From: Actinomycetota bacterium | GTDB lineage: Bacteria > Actinomycetota > Thermoleophilia > Solirubrobacterales > 70-9 | Direction: 5' to 3' | Length of the DNA: 64,000 bases | NCBI GenBank assembly: GCA_018268675.1 | Contig: JAFDWB010000094.1 | Span: 124,001 to 188,000, forward strand | In this document: positions 55,368-63,140 of the stretch, piece after piece | Layout: every line of letters begins with the position of its first letter | How positions within the stretch are numbered: position 1 is the stretch's first letter | Made by a program: the position numbers and the translations under genes | Notes under the pieces: model-generated | Told to the model about the DNA's origin: nothing | The model's database searches: none | Seen by the model: only the letters and a program-made list of their open reading frames with translations

Positions 55368-56300
55368 ATGGCGGTGGAGCTGCCACAGCGGGTGGCGATG
55401 CGCGAGGTCGGGCCGCGGGACGGGTTCCAGAACGAGCCGGAGACGATCGCGACCGCGGACAAGATCCGCCTCCTCGACATGCTCTCGGCGACCGGGGTGG
55501 GGCGGATCGAGGTGACCTCCTTCGTGCGCGCCGACGTGATCCCGCAGCTCGCCGACGGCGCCGAGGTGCTCGAAGGGATCGAGCGGCGGCCCGGCGTCTC
55601 CTTCTCCGTCCTGATCCCCAACGAGCGCGGGCTGGAGCGGGCGCTGCCGCTGCGCGAGCGCTTCGACGAGATCAGCGTCTTCCTCTCCGCCTCGGAGTCC
55701 CACAACCGCGCCAACGTGAACCGCTCGGTCGCCGACTCGCTCGCAGGCCTCGAGCCGACCCTCGCCGCCGCGGGCGCCGCCGGTCTGCGCCGCGAGGGCG
55801 TCATCTCGACCTCCTTCGGCTGCCCCTACGAGGGCGCGGTGCCGGCCGAGCGCGTCTTCGCGATCGCCGAGCGGCTGATCGCCGCAGGCTGCGAGGAGAT
55901 CGCCTTCGGCGACACCACCGGGATGGCCAACCCGCGCCAGGTCCGCGAGTTTTTCGCCGCCGCCCGCGAGCGCCTCGCCGGGGTCGAGCTCACCGCCCAC
56001 TTCCACAACACCCGCGGGCAGGGCCTCGCCAACGTGCTCGCCGCGCTGGAGGAGGGGATCGCGTCCTTCGAGGCCAGCTTCGGCGAGCTCGGCGGCTGTC
56101 CGGTCCCGCCCGGCTCGACCGGCAACGTCTCCAGCGAGGACGTCGTCTCGATGCTCCACGAGATGGGGATCGAGACCGGCATCGACCTGCCCGCGCTGAT
56201 CGCCGCCTCGCGCGCCGCGCAGGAGGTGCTCGGCCGCCCGCTCGGCGCCCACGTGCTGCGCGCCGGGCCGGTTGACTGGCGAGTCGGCCAGTCCCAATAA
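55368..56300 (+). CDS. mvaB: Hydroxymethylglutaryl-CoA lyase
   Basis: A 310-residue TIM-barrel lyase splitting HMG-CoA to acetoacetate and acetyl-CoA, the last step of leucine breakdown. Marks: REVGPRDGFQNEPETIATAD with the metal Asp, RREGVISTSFGCPYEGAVPA, IAFGDTTGMANPRQVREFFA, LTAHFHNTRGQGLANVLAAL with the metal His pair and GELGGCPVPPGSTGNVSSED with the catalytic Cys of the G-loop. It is followed by a carboxylase beta subunit at nine bases. Confidence 0.93.
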   Translation: MAVELPQRVAMREVGPRDGFQNEPETIATADKIRLLDMLSATGVGRIEVTSFVRADVIPQLADGAEVLEGIERRPGVSFSVLIPNERGLERALPLRERFDEISVFLSASESHNRANVNRSVADSLAGLEPTLAAAGAAGLRREGVISTSFGCPYEGAVPAERVFAIAERLIAAGCEEIAFGDTTGMANPRQVREFFAAARERLAGVELTAHFHNTRGQGLANVLAALEEGIASFEASFGELGGCPVPPGSTGNVSSEDVVSMLHEMGIETGIDLPALIAASRAAQEVLGRPLGAHVLRAGPVDWRVGQSQ

Positions 56301-56309
56301 GCTCCCTCC

Positions 56310-57830
56310 ATGACCGAGTTCGGAGAGGCGGTCGCCGCCGCGCTGGCGGGCGGCCCGGAGCGCCACCGCGAGAAGACCGCGGCGCAGGGCAAGCTGCCGG
56401 TGCGCGAGCGCGTCGCCCGCCTCGTCGACCCCGGCTCCTTCGCCGAGGAGGGCCTGCTCGCCAATTGGGAGCAGGACGGGCTCGGCGCCGACGGCGTGCT
56501 CACCGGGTTGGCCCGGATCGACTCGCGCCCGGTCGCGCTGATGGCCAACGACCCGACCGTGAAGGCGGGCTCCTGGGGGCCGAAGACGGTGGAGAAGATC
56601 CTCCGCGTCCAGGAGCGGGCGCTGAAGCTGCAGGTCCCGATCGTCTACGTGGTCGATTCGGCGGGCGCGCGGATCACCGAGCAGGTGCAGATGTTCCCGG
56701 GGCGGCGCGGCGCCGGGCGCATCTTCCACAACGAGGTGCGCCTCTCCGGCCAGGTGCCGCAGGTCTGCCTCCTGCTCGGCCCGAGCGCCGCGGGCGGCGC
56801 CTACATCCCGGCCTTCTGCGACGTCGTGATCATGCGCGACGGCAACGCCTCGATGTACCTGGGGTCGCCGCGGATGGCCGAGATGGTGATCGGCGAGAAG
56901 GTGACGCTCGAGGAGATGGGCGGGGCGCGGATGCACACCGGAGTCTCCGGCTGCGGCCACTTCCTGGTGAAGTCCGACGAGGAGGCGATCGACCTCGCCC
57001 GCCGCTACCTGTCCTATATGCCCGGCAACTGGCGCGAGGAGCCGCCGCCCGAGCCGCCCGCCGCGCCCGCGTCGGACGCCGCGATCGACGCGATCGTTCC
57101 CGCCGACGAGAACGTCCCCTTCGACATGCGCGAGGTGCTCGACGTCCTCCTCGACGCCCATTCCTTCCTCGAGGTCCACAAGCGCTGGGCGAAAGAGCTG
57201 ATCGTCGGATACGGGCGGCTCGACGGCCGCGCGGTCGGGGTCGTCGCCAACCAGCCGCGCCAGAAAGGTGGCGTCCTCTTCGTCGACTCCGCCGACAAGG
57301 CGGCCCGCTTCATCCAGACGTGCAACGCCTTCAACGTGCCGCTGTTGTTCCTCGCCGACGTGCCCGGGTTCATGATCGGGACCGCGGTCGAGCGCCAGGG
57401 GATCATCCGTCACGGCGCCAAGATGATCAGCGCGGTGAGCGAAGCGACGGTGCCGAAAATCTCGGTGATCGTCCGCAAGGCCTACGGGGCGGGGCTCTAC
57501 GCGATGGCGGGACCCGCCTTCGAGCCCGACTGCTGCATCGCCCTGCCGGGCGCCTCGATCGCGGTGATGGGACCGGAGGCCGCCGTCAACGCCGTCTTCT
57601 TCAACCAGATCCAGGCGATCGAGGATGAGGCGGAGCGGGCCGCCTTCGTCGCCGCCCGGCGCGAGGAGTACGCCGCCGACATCGACCTCCTGCACCTGGC
57701 CTCGGAGCTGGTCCTCGACGCGATCGTCGAGCCGCGGGACCTGCGCGCCGAGCTGATCCGCCGCTTCGCCCTCGTCGCCACCGGGCGGCGCGAGTTCGCG
57801 GCGCGCCGCAATCCCGTCACGCCCGCCTGA
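56310..57830 (+). CDS. Acyl-CoA carboxylase, carboxyltransferase (beta) subunit
   Basis: A 506-residue carboxyltransferase. Marks: RERVARLVDPGSFAEEGLLA, GGAYIPAFCDVVIMRDGNAS, YLGSPRMAEMVIGEKVTLEE and MGGARMHTGVSGCGHFLVKS for CoA-side binding; PLLFLADVPGFMIGTAVERQ and GIIRHGAKMISAVSEATVPK for the biotin side. It fits propionyl- or methylcrotonyl-CoA carboxylase beta chains. With HMG-CoA lyase next to it, methylcrotonyl-CoA carboxylase is favoured. The biotin subunit is not here. Confidence 0.92.
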   Translation: MTEFGEAVAAALAGGPERHREKTAAQGKLPVRERVARLVDPGSFAEEGLLANWEQDGLGADGVLTGLARIDSRPVALMANDPTVKAGSWGPKTVEKILRVQERALKLQVPIVYVVDSAGARITEQVQMFPGRRGAGRIFHNEVRLSGQVPQVCLLLGPSAAGGAYIPAFCDVVIMRDGNASMYLGSPRMAEMVIGEKVTLEEMGGARMHTGVSGCGHFLVKSDEEAIDLARRYLSYMPGNWREEPPPEPPAAPASDAAIDAIVPADENVPFDMREVLDVLLDAHSFLEVHKRWAKELIVGYGRLDGRAVGVVANQPRQKGGVLFVDSADKAARFIQTCNAFNVPLLFLADVPGFMIGTAVERQGIIRHGAKMISAVSEATVPKISVIVRKAYGAGLYAMAGPAFEPDCCIALPGASIAVMGPEAAVNAVFFNQIQAIEDEAERAAFVAARREEYAADIDLLHLASELVLDAIVEPRDLRAELIRRFALVATGRREFAARRNPVTPA

Positions 57831-57899
57831 GCGCGGCGCGGGGCGCCCGTCGAGGCCCGCGTTCAGGGCGCCTTGAGGCGGCGCCGCTACCGTTTCCGG

Positions 57900-58574
57900 A
57901 TGTCCCGCAAGGTCAAAACGCCGCTGCTTGCTGCGCTCGCCTGCGCCGTGGCGATCGCCCCGCTGGCCGCCGTCGCCTACGCGGTGGGCCCGTTCCAGCA
58001 CCTCGACCTGCGCGTCTTCTTCCACCTGCGCCGCGAAGAAGGCCCGATCAACGGGCTCGCCTCGGTGCTGGTCAACCTCGGCGACCTGACCTCGCTGCTG
58101 ATCGGGCTCGCGGCCGTGTGCGCGCTCGGCCTGCGCTGGGGACGGCGGCGCGAGATGGTGGCCGCGCTGGTCGTCGTCGCGGGCGCCAACCTGACCACCC
58201 AGCTGCTCAAGGTGACGCTCGAACACGCCCGCCACCAGGCCTTCGAACACGGCATCGAACTCCCCTGGGCGAACTCCTTCCCCAGCGGCCACACGACGGC
58301 GGCCGCCTCGATCGCGATCGCGCTCCTCCTGGTCGCCCCCGCCGCGCACCGGCTCGCCGCCGCCGTGGTGGGCGCGGCGTTGACCGCGGCGGTCGGGTTC
58401 TCGGTGGTGATCCTCGGCTGGCACTACCCGAGCGACGTGCTCGGCGGCCTGCTCGTAGTCGGCGCCTGGGGCTTCGCCGCCCTCGCCTGGCTGCGCCGGC
58501 AGTCCGATTCCGACCGCGCCCCACGCACCCGTGAGCACCGCCGCCGGCCCGACCTGGCCGTCTCCGCCGATTAG
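57900..58574 (+). CDS. PAP2-family membrane phosphatase
   Basis: A 224-residue six-helix phosphatase. I use the ATG 57900 (MSRKVKTPLLAALACAVAIA) rather than an upstream TTG. The PAP2 motifs are LLKVTLEHARH (KxxxxxxRP region, altered), SFPSGHTTAAASIAIALLLV (PSGH) and VILGWHYPSDVLGGLLVVGA (SRxxxxxHxxxD type). It would dephosphorylate a lipid or undecaprenyl-type phosphate on the outer face. Confidence 0.86.
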   Translation: MSRKVKTPLLAALACAVAIAPLAAVAYAVGPFQHLDLRVFFHLRREEGPINGLASVLVNLGDLTSLLIGLAAVCALGLRWGRRREMVAALVVVAGANLTTQLLKVTLEHARHQAFEHGIELPWANSFPSGHTTAAASIAIALLLVAPAAHRLAAAVVGAALTAAVGFSVVILGWHYPSDVLGGLLVVGAWGFAALAWLRRQSDSDRAPRTREHRRRPDLAVSAD

Positions 58575-58603
58575 ACCGCTCTACAGTTCCCTCGCGTGCC
58601 CGC

Positions 58604-58687
58604 GCCGGAGTGGCGGAATTGGCATACGCGATCGACTCAAAATCGATTGCCCTTACGGGCTTGAGGGTTCGAGTCCCTCCTCCGGCA
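58604..58687 (+). tRNA. tRNA-Leu (anticodon CAA)
   Basis: An 84-base class II tRNA with acceptor GCCGGAG/CTCCGGC, then A. The D arm has TGGCGGAATTGGCATACGC; the anticodon loop CTCAAAA gives CAA. A long variable arm (TGCCCTTACGGGCT) is typical of tRNA-Leu. T arm GGTTCGAGTCC. CCA not encoded. Confidence 0.95.
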
Positions 58688-58708
58688 TCGCCGCCCCTCC
58701 GGGCAGGG

Positions 58709-59233
58709 TCAGGCGGGCTGCGGTGCGGCGCCGCCTGAGCCCGCGCCGTAGTCCTCGCCGTTGCCGATCGGGCGCTCCTCCTCGATGTTCCAGCCCTGGT
58801 TGAAGCCGTAGAGGGCGACGACGATCACCGCCAGCTGGACGACCATCAGCGCCAGCACCAGGATCCCGACCAGCGAGGAGGAGAAGAGCGCCTGGCTGAA
58901 CCCCGCCTTGTCGCGGGCGAACCAGCTGTTGGCGCCGACGGCGCAGAAGATCGCCAGGATCATCGACAGCGCCGCCGCCAGCGGCAGGATCCCGCGGCGC
59001 CAGCGCGCCACCAGGATGGCGAAGAAGAAATACAGCAGCGCGTAGATCGCACAGACGATCCCCATCCCGTTGCCGCCCTCGAGCACGCTCCAGCCCCCGA
59101 TCGTGATCAGCCCCGCCAACCCCGCGGTCAGCAGCAACAGCAGCACGATCAGCCACTTGGTGGTCACCGACCCAGGCTTCTCCCGATTCGGCCGCCACAA
59201 CTCGTAGCCCGGTCTCACCTCCCCTACAGGCAC
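58709..59233 (-). CDS. Four-helix hypothetical membrane protein
   Basis: A 174-residue membrane protein. After a basic N-terminus (LWRPNREKPGSVTTKW) four hydrophobic segments follow: LIVLLLLLTAGLAGLITIGG, GIVCAIYALLYFFFAILVAR, LAAALSMILAIFCAVGANSW and LVGILVLALMVVQLAVIVVA. A cytoplasmic acidic tail EEERPIGNGEDYGAG ends it. No family recognised; it lies between two tRNA-Leu genes. Confidence 0.7.
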   Translation of the reverse strand: MPVGEVRPGYELWRPNREKPGSVTTKWLIVLLLLLTAGLAGLITIGGWSVLEGGNGMGIVCAIYALLYFFFAILVARWRRGILPLAAALSMILAIFCAVGANSWFARDKAGFSQALFSSSLVGILVLALMVVQLAVIVVALYGFNQGWNIEEERPIGNGEDYGAGSGGAAPQPA

Positions 59234-59299
59234 GCCACGATCATAGAATCTGTCCTCGACGCGGCATTGACCGCGGGTTAAGCCCGTCTAGGGCACCGC

Positions 59300-59384
59300 G
59301 CGGGCGTGGCGGAATTGGAATACGCGCCAGGTTTAGGTCCTGGTGGGCCTTCGGCCCGTGGGGGTTCAAGTCCCTCCGCCCGCA
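59300..59384 (+). tRNA. tRNA-Leu (anticodon TAG)
   Basis: An 85-base class II tRNA. Acceptor GCGGGCG/CGCCCGC, then A. D arm TGGCGGAATTGGAATACGC; anticodon loop TTTAGGT gives TAG. The long variable arm is TGGGCCTTCGGCCC. T arm GGTTCAAGTCC. CCA not encoded. hicAB lies directly downstream. Confidence 0.95.
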
Positions 59385-59438
59385 TCTTCCGCGGCCCCCG
59401 CGTCGGAGCGGGGAGTTCCTCGGCTAGCGTAACCGGCG

Positions 59439-59639
59439 GTGCCCGAGACGCAGAGACAGTGGATCAAGAAGCTCCAGGTGGCTGGCTGGGTCCTGGAGCG
59501 CGGTGGCAAGCACCAGGTCAAGATGACGAAACCGGGCTGTCGGCCGATCACGCTACCTGAGAACAAGCGAAGGGCTTATTCGAGAGGATTCGAGGCACAG
59601 CTCAGGCGCGAGATGAAGGTAGCCGAGAAGGGCGACTGA
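59439..59639 (+). CDS. hicA: HicA-family toxin
   Basis: A 66-residue HicA-like mRNA interferase. It starts at GTG 59439 and reads PETQRQWIKKLQVAGWVLER then GGKHQVKMTKPGCRPITLPE; the conserved Gly-x-x-His with catalytic His is in GGKHQVKM. HicA double-stranded-RNA-binding-like proteins cut translated mRNA. It is one base before its antitoxin gene. The pair sits right after tRNA-Leu, a usual integration hotspot. Confidence 0.82.
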   Translation: MPETQRQWIKKLQVAGWVLERGGKHQVKMTKPGCRPITLPENKRRAYSRGFEAQLRREMKVAEKGD

Positions 59640-59640
59640 G

Positions 59641-59943
59641 GTGGATCGTAGCCCCATAGATGCGGGCGAAGACGCGTCTGGTGGGCTACCCTTGCCTTGG
59701 ATGTCCGACCGTCATCTGCACTTCAAGATTCGCCAGGAGGAGGGTTCCTTCTGGGCCACTGTTGACGAGTATCCAGGTGTGCTCGCCACCGGGGACGATT
59801 TGGAGGAGCTGCGGGCGAGCCTCGAGGAGGGTATCCAGATGATGAAGGCAGCGCCCGGTGAAGCGCTTCCCCAGATCCGCCTCTCTCCGTTGAAGCTCGA
59901 GTCGAGCGAGACGCCGGCGAGCGCCGAGCTTCTTCCGGCCTGA
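59641..59943 (+). CDS. hicB: HicB-family antitoxin
   Basis: A 100-residue HicB-like antitoxin. The core HFKIRQEEGSFWATVDEYPG, VLATGDDLEELRASLEEGIQ matches the partial RNase-H fold of HicB with the YPG motif. No DNA-binding domain is attached at the C-terminus (SSETPASAELLPA), so repression may need another protein. Starts at GTG 59641, or at ATG 59701 (MSDRHLHFKIRQE), which better matches HicB length. Confidence 0.8.
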   Translation: MDRSPIDAGEDASGGLPLPWMSDRHLHFKIRQEEGSFWATVDEYPGVLATGDDLEELRASLEEGIQMMKAAPGEALPQIRLSPLKLESSETPASAELLPA

Positions 59944-59959
59944 CCCGGCTTGTGATCGG

Positions 59960-60838
59960 CTAGGCCGCGAGCCGCTCCAGGTCGAGCGCGGCCAGGCGGG
60001 CCGGGTCGGCGAGGAAGTCGACACCGGCGATCCGGCCTTCGCGGACGCGGACGGCGCCTACCGAGAGGGGTTTGCCGGCGAAAAAGGTGACGATGCCGAC
60101 CGCGCCGTTGACGCGGGCGAGGTGGGCCTCGGCGCCGGTGGTGGCGAAGGCGCGGGCCTGGCGGAGGACGGCGTCGGCGCCGCGGACCTCGGTGAGCTCG
60201 CGGTCGGGGCCGAAGTCGGCGCGGAAGACGACGTCGGGGTGGAGGACGTGGAGGAGGCGGTCGAAGTCGCCTTCGCGGGAGGCGGCGACGAAGGCCTCGA
60301 CCACCTCGCGCTGGGCGTCGAGGTCGGGGTCCGGGGACGGGTCGGCGGCGCGCAGGCGGCGGCGCCCGCGGCTGGCGAGCTGCCTCGCGGCGGCGGGGGT
60401 GCGGTCGAGGATCGGGGCGATCTCCTCGAAGGAGACGCCGAACATGTCGTGGAGGACGAAAGCCAGGCGCTCCGCCGGGTTGAGGGTTTCCAGCACGATC
60501 AGCATCGCGATGCCGATCGAGTCGGCGAGCAGCGCCTCGTGCTCGGGGTCGGTGCCGTCGATCGGGTCGACGATCGGGTCCGGCACCCGTAGGTCGAGGG
60601 GCTGCTCGCGGCGGGTGTCGCGGGCGCGCAGCATGTTCAGACAGATGCGCGCGACGACGGTGGTGAGCCAGCCGCCGAGGTTCTCGATCGCCTCGGCGTC
60701 GCTGCGGTCGAGGCGCAGCCAGGCCTCCTGGACCGCGTCGTCGGCCTCCCCGGTCGAGCCGAGCATCCGGTAGGCGACCGCCCGCAGGCGCGGCCGTTGC
60801 TGCTCGAACGCGGCGACGATCGGGTTGCCTTCGGTCAT
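59960..60838 (-). CDS. ECF41-like sigma factor with SnoaL domain
   Basis: A 292-residue sigma factor. Region 2 is AYRMLGSTGEADDAVQEAWL with WLTTVVARICLNMLR; region 4 is FVLHDMFGVSFEEIAPILDR with ASRGRRRL. The C-terminal 110 residues are a SnoaL/NTF2-like domain (LLHVLHPDVVFRADFGPDRE, IAGVDFLADPARLAALDLER), a feature of ECF41 that inhibits and activates the sigma. I use the ATG 60838, with AAAGGGGG upstream. No carboxymuconolactone gene typical of ECF41 is adjacent. Confidence 0.9.
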   Translation of the reverse strand: MTEGNPIVAAFEQQRPRLRAVAYRMLGSTGEADDAVQEAWLRLDRSDAEAIENLGGWLTTVVARICLNMLRARDTRREQPLDLRVPDPIVDPIDGTDPEHEALLADSIGIAMLIVLETLNPAERLAFVLHDMFGVSFEEIAPILDRTPAAARQLASRGRRRLRAADPSPDPDLDAQREVVEAFVAASREGDFDRLLHVLHPDVVFRADFGPDRELTEVRGADAVLRQARAFATTGAEAHLARVNGAVGIVTFFAGKPLSVGAVRVREGRIAGVDFLADPARLAALDLERLAA

Positions 60839-60957
60839 CGTTTTGCCCCCTTTCGCTGGTGTCATTGGAACAGACCCGCGGCGCGTCGGCGATGTGACAG
60901 GACGCTCGGGCGGCGGTAGCGTCTGAGCGGCTCGGACGGGGAGACCGGCGCGTCGTC

Positions 60958-63138
60958 ATGAGCGCACCGAGTCACAGCTTCGGCACCTATCTCGTGGGCA
61001 GCGGTTGGCTCCTCGGCATCCTGGCCGCGGCCGGGCTCGGCGGGCACTGGCTGCGGCGGCTGCTCGTCCCCGCCTACGAGGGCGCCCTCGCCCGCCTCGC
61101 CGCGCTCGTCCTCGCGCCGGCCCTGCTGGTGCTCTCGCTCGAGCTGGTCGGCAGCTTCGGCGGCCTGCGGCCGGAGTGGATGCTCGTCGGTTGCGCGGTA
61201 CCCGCGGCGGTCGCGACGGGGCTCGGGCTGCGGTTCGCGCCGCGCGCCTCGGCGCGGGGGACGGAGGCGCCCCCGCCCCGACAGCGGGCGCCGCGGGTCG
61301 AACCCTGGGCGCTCGCGGTGGCCCTCGTGGTCGCCGCGGTGGCGGTCGCCCAGTGGAGCATGCCGAGCCTCCTGAACCTCGACCGCGGCATGTTCGGCGG
61401 CGACACGACCTGGTACCACCTGCCTTTCGCGATCCACTTCGCCCAGTCCGGCTCGACCTGGGGCCTCCTCTACACCGACCCGCTGAAGCTGACCGCCTGG
61501 TTCTACCCGGCGAGCTCGGAGCTCCTCGGCGCGGTCGGCATCGTGCTCTTCCACGACGACTGGCTCTACCCGCTGCTGAACCTCGGCTGGCTGTGCCTCG
61601 GGCTGCTGGCCGGCTGGTGCCTGGGACGGCCGCGCGGCGTCGGCCCGGCCTGTACGGTCGCCGCCGCGATCGCGCTCGACTCTGGCGTCCTGATCCTCAC
61701 CCAGGCGGGCGAAGCGCGCAACGACGAGATGGGGATCGCCCTGCTCCTCGCCACCGCCGCCCTCCTCTACAACGGCTACCGCGACGGTGGGTGGGGAGCG
61801 CTGGCGTTGGCCGGGGTGGCCGGCGGGCTCGCCGCCTCGGTGAAGCTGACGATGCTGGCGCCGGTCGGGGCGATGGCGGCGGTGGCGCTGGTCGCGATCG
61901 CGGCGCGGCGCCGGCGCGGCGGGCCGCTCGGCGCGCTCGCGCTGCTTTCGGCGGGCGCGCTCGCCGGCGGCTACTGGTACCTGCGCAACCTCGCCCACGC
62001 CGGCAACCCGGTGCCGGAGGTCCACGGGATCGGCCCGCTCGAACTCCCCTATCCGCATCAGATGGACCTCTACCCGCGGCCGCCGCGGAGCGTCGCCGAC
62101 TACCTGGGCGACGCGCACGTGCTCGGCGCCTGGTTCGTCCCCGGCCTGCACGAGGCGCTCGGCCCGCTCTGGCCGGGCGTGCTGGCGCTGGCGCTGGCGG
62201 GCGCGGTCTGGGCGGTGGTCGGCAGCCGCGAGCCGATCCTCGCCGCGATCGGCGCCGCCGCGATCCTCACCGCGGTCGTCTACCTCTTCACCCCGCTGAC
62301 CGCCGCCGGCCCGCCCGGCGAACCGGCCGGCTTCTTCACCAACACGCGCTACCTGCTGCCGGGGGTGGCGCTGGGCCTGGTGCTGCTGCCGCTCGCCGGG
62401 CCGCTCCGCCGCAACCGCGTGACCCGGGGCGCGACGCTCGCCGGCCTCGCCGCGGTCTTCGCGGTCGGCGCGGTGACCGGACCCGGCTGGGAGGCGCGCT
62501 TCCTCTGGGGTGCGGCCCTCTGCGTCGTCGCGCTCGTCCTCGCTCCGGCGCTCGCCGCGATCTTCCGGCGCGCGCCCGGGCTCGCGTCCCGGCCCCGCCT
62601 GCGCGGCGCGCTCCTCGCCGCCCTCGCCCTGGCCCTCCTCCTGCCCGCGCTGGCGCTCGGCCACGGCGCCGAGAACCGCTACCTCCGCCGCCACTACTCG
62701 CTGGCGACCCTGCGGGTGGGGGAGCCCGGCCTGCCGGTGCGGACCTTCGCCTGGGCGCACGACCAACGCGACCGCCGGATCGGCATCGCCGGCGCCGGTG
62801 AGCTCTTCTTCGACCAGGCGATCCTCGCGGGCGACGAAGACTCGAACATCGTCCGCTACGTCGGCCGGCCGCTCCCGCACGGCGGCTACCGGGTGGCGCC
62901 CTCGTGCGCGGACTTCCGCCGCCTCGTCGACCGCGGCCGCTTCGATTTCCTCGTCATCACCGAGTTCGGCGACAACGCCCCAGGCCGCCGCCGCTACCCG
63001 TTGCGCGAGTGGGTCGAAGGCGACCCGGCCCTGGAACTGATCCGGACCGAGAAGGCGTTCCCGCAGACCGCCTACACCTACCGGGTGCGCGGCCGGCTCG
63101 ACCCGGGCGGCTGCCCGGGTCGAGGCCGATCCGCCTGA
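60958..63138 (+). CDS. Large multi-helix membrane protein, GT-C glycosyltransferase-like
   Basis: A 726-residue membrane protein with about 13-15 hydrophobic segments. The luminal loop GGDTTWYHLPFAIHFAQSG and DPLKLTAWFYPASSELLGAV resemble GT-C dolichyl-phosphate mannosyltransferase proteins, where an acidic pair (DD in HDDWLYP or GDTTWYH) acts. Its C-terminal 200 residues are extracytoplasmic (HDQRDRRIGIAGAGELFFDQ, GRFDFLVITEFGDNAPGRRR). Probably wall or glycolipid glycosylation; substrate unknown. Confidence 0.72.
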   Translation: MSAPSHSFGTYLVGSGWLLGILAAAGLGGHWLRRLLVPAYEGALARLAALVLAPALLVLSLELVGSFGGLRPEWMLVGCAVPAAVATGLGLRFAPRASARGTEAPPPRQRAPRVEPWALAVALVVAAVAVAQWSMPSLLNLDRGMFGGDTTWYHLPFAIHFAQSGSTWGLLYTDPLKLTAWFYPASSELLGAVGIVLFHDDWLYPLLNLGWLCLGLLAGWCLGRPRGVGPACTVAAAIALDSGVLILTQAGEARNDEMGIALLLATAALLYNGYRDGGWGALALAGVAGGLAASVKLTMLAPVGAMAAVALVAIAARRRRGGPLGALALLSAGALAGGYWYLRNLAHAGNPVPEVHGIGPLELPYPHQMDLYPRPPRSVADYLGDAHVLGAWFVPGLHEALGPLWPGVLALALAGAVWAVVGSREPILAAIGAAAILTAVVYLFTPLTAAGPPGEPAGFFTNTRYLLPGVALGLVLLPLAGPLRRNRVTRGATLAGLAAVFAVGAVTGPGWEARFLWGAALCVVALVLAPALAAIFRRAPGLASRPRLRGALLAALALALLLPALALGHGAENRYLRRHYSLATLRVGEPGLPVRTFAWAHDQRDRRIGIAGAGELFFDQAILAGDEDSNIVRYVGRPLPHGGYRVAPSCADFRRLVDRGRFDFLVITEFGDNAPGRRRYPLREWVEGDPALELIRTEKAFPQTAYTYRVRGRLDPGGCPGRGRSA

Positions 63139-63140
63139 CC

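Noticed and set aside
54060-58538. A 1492-codon open frame on the minus strand
   Set aside because: It is the antisense of acylphosphatase-LigD, HMG-CoA lyase, carboxylase and PAP2 genes. Its sequence is low-complexity (H, R, G, D, L) and matches no domain; long antisense frames are expected at this GC content.
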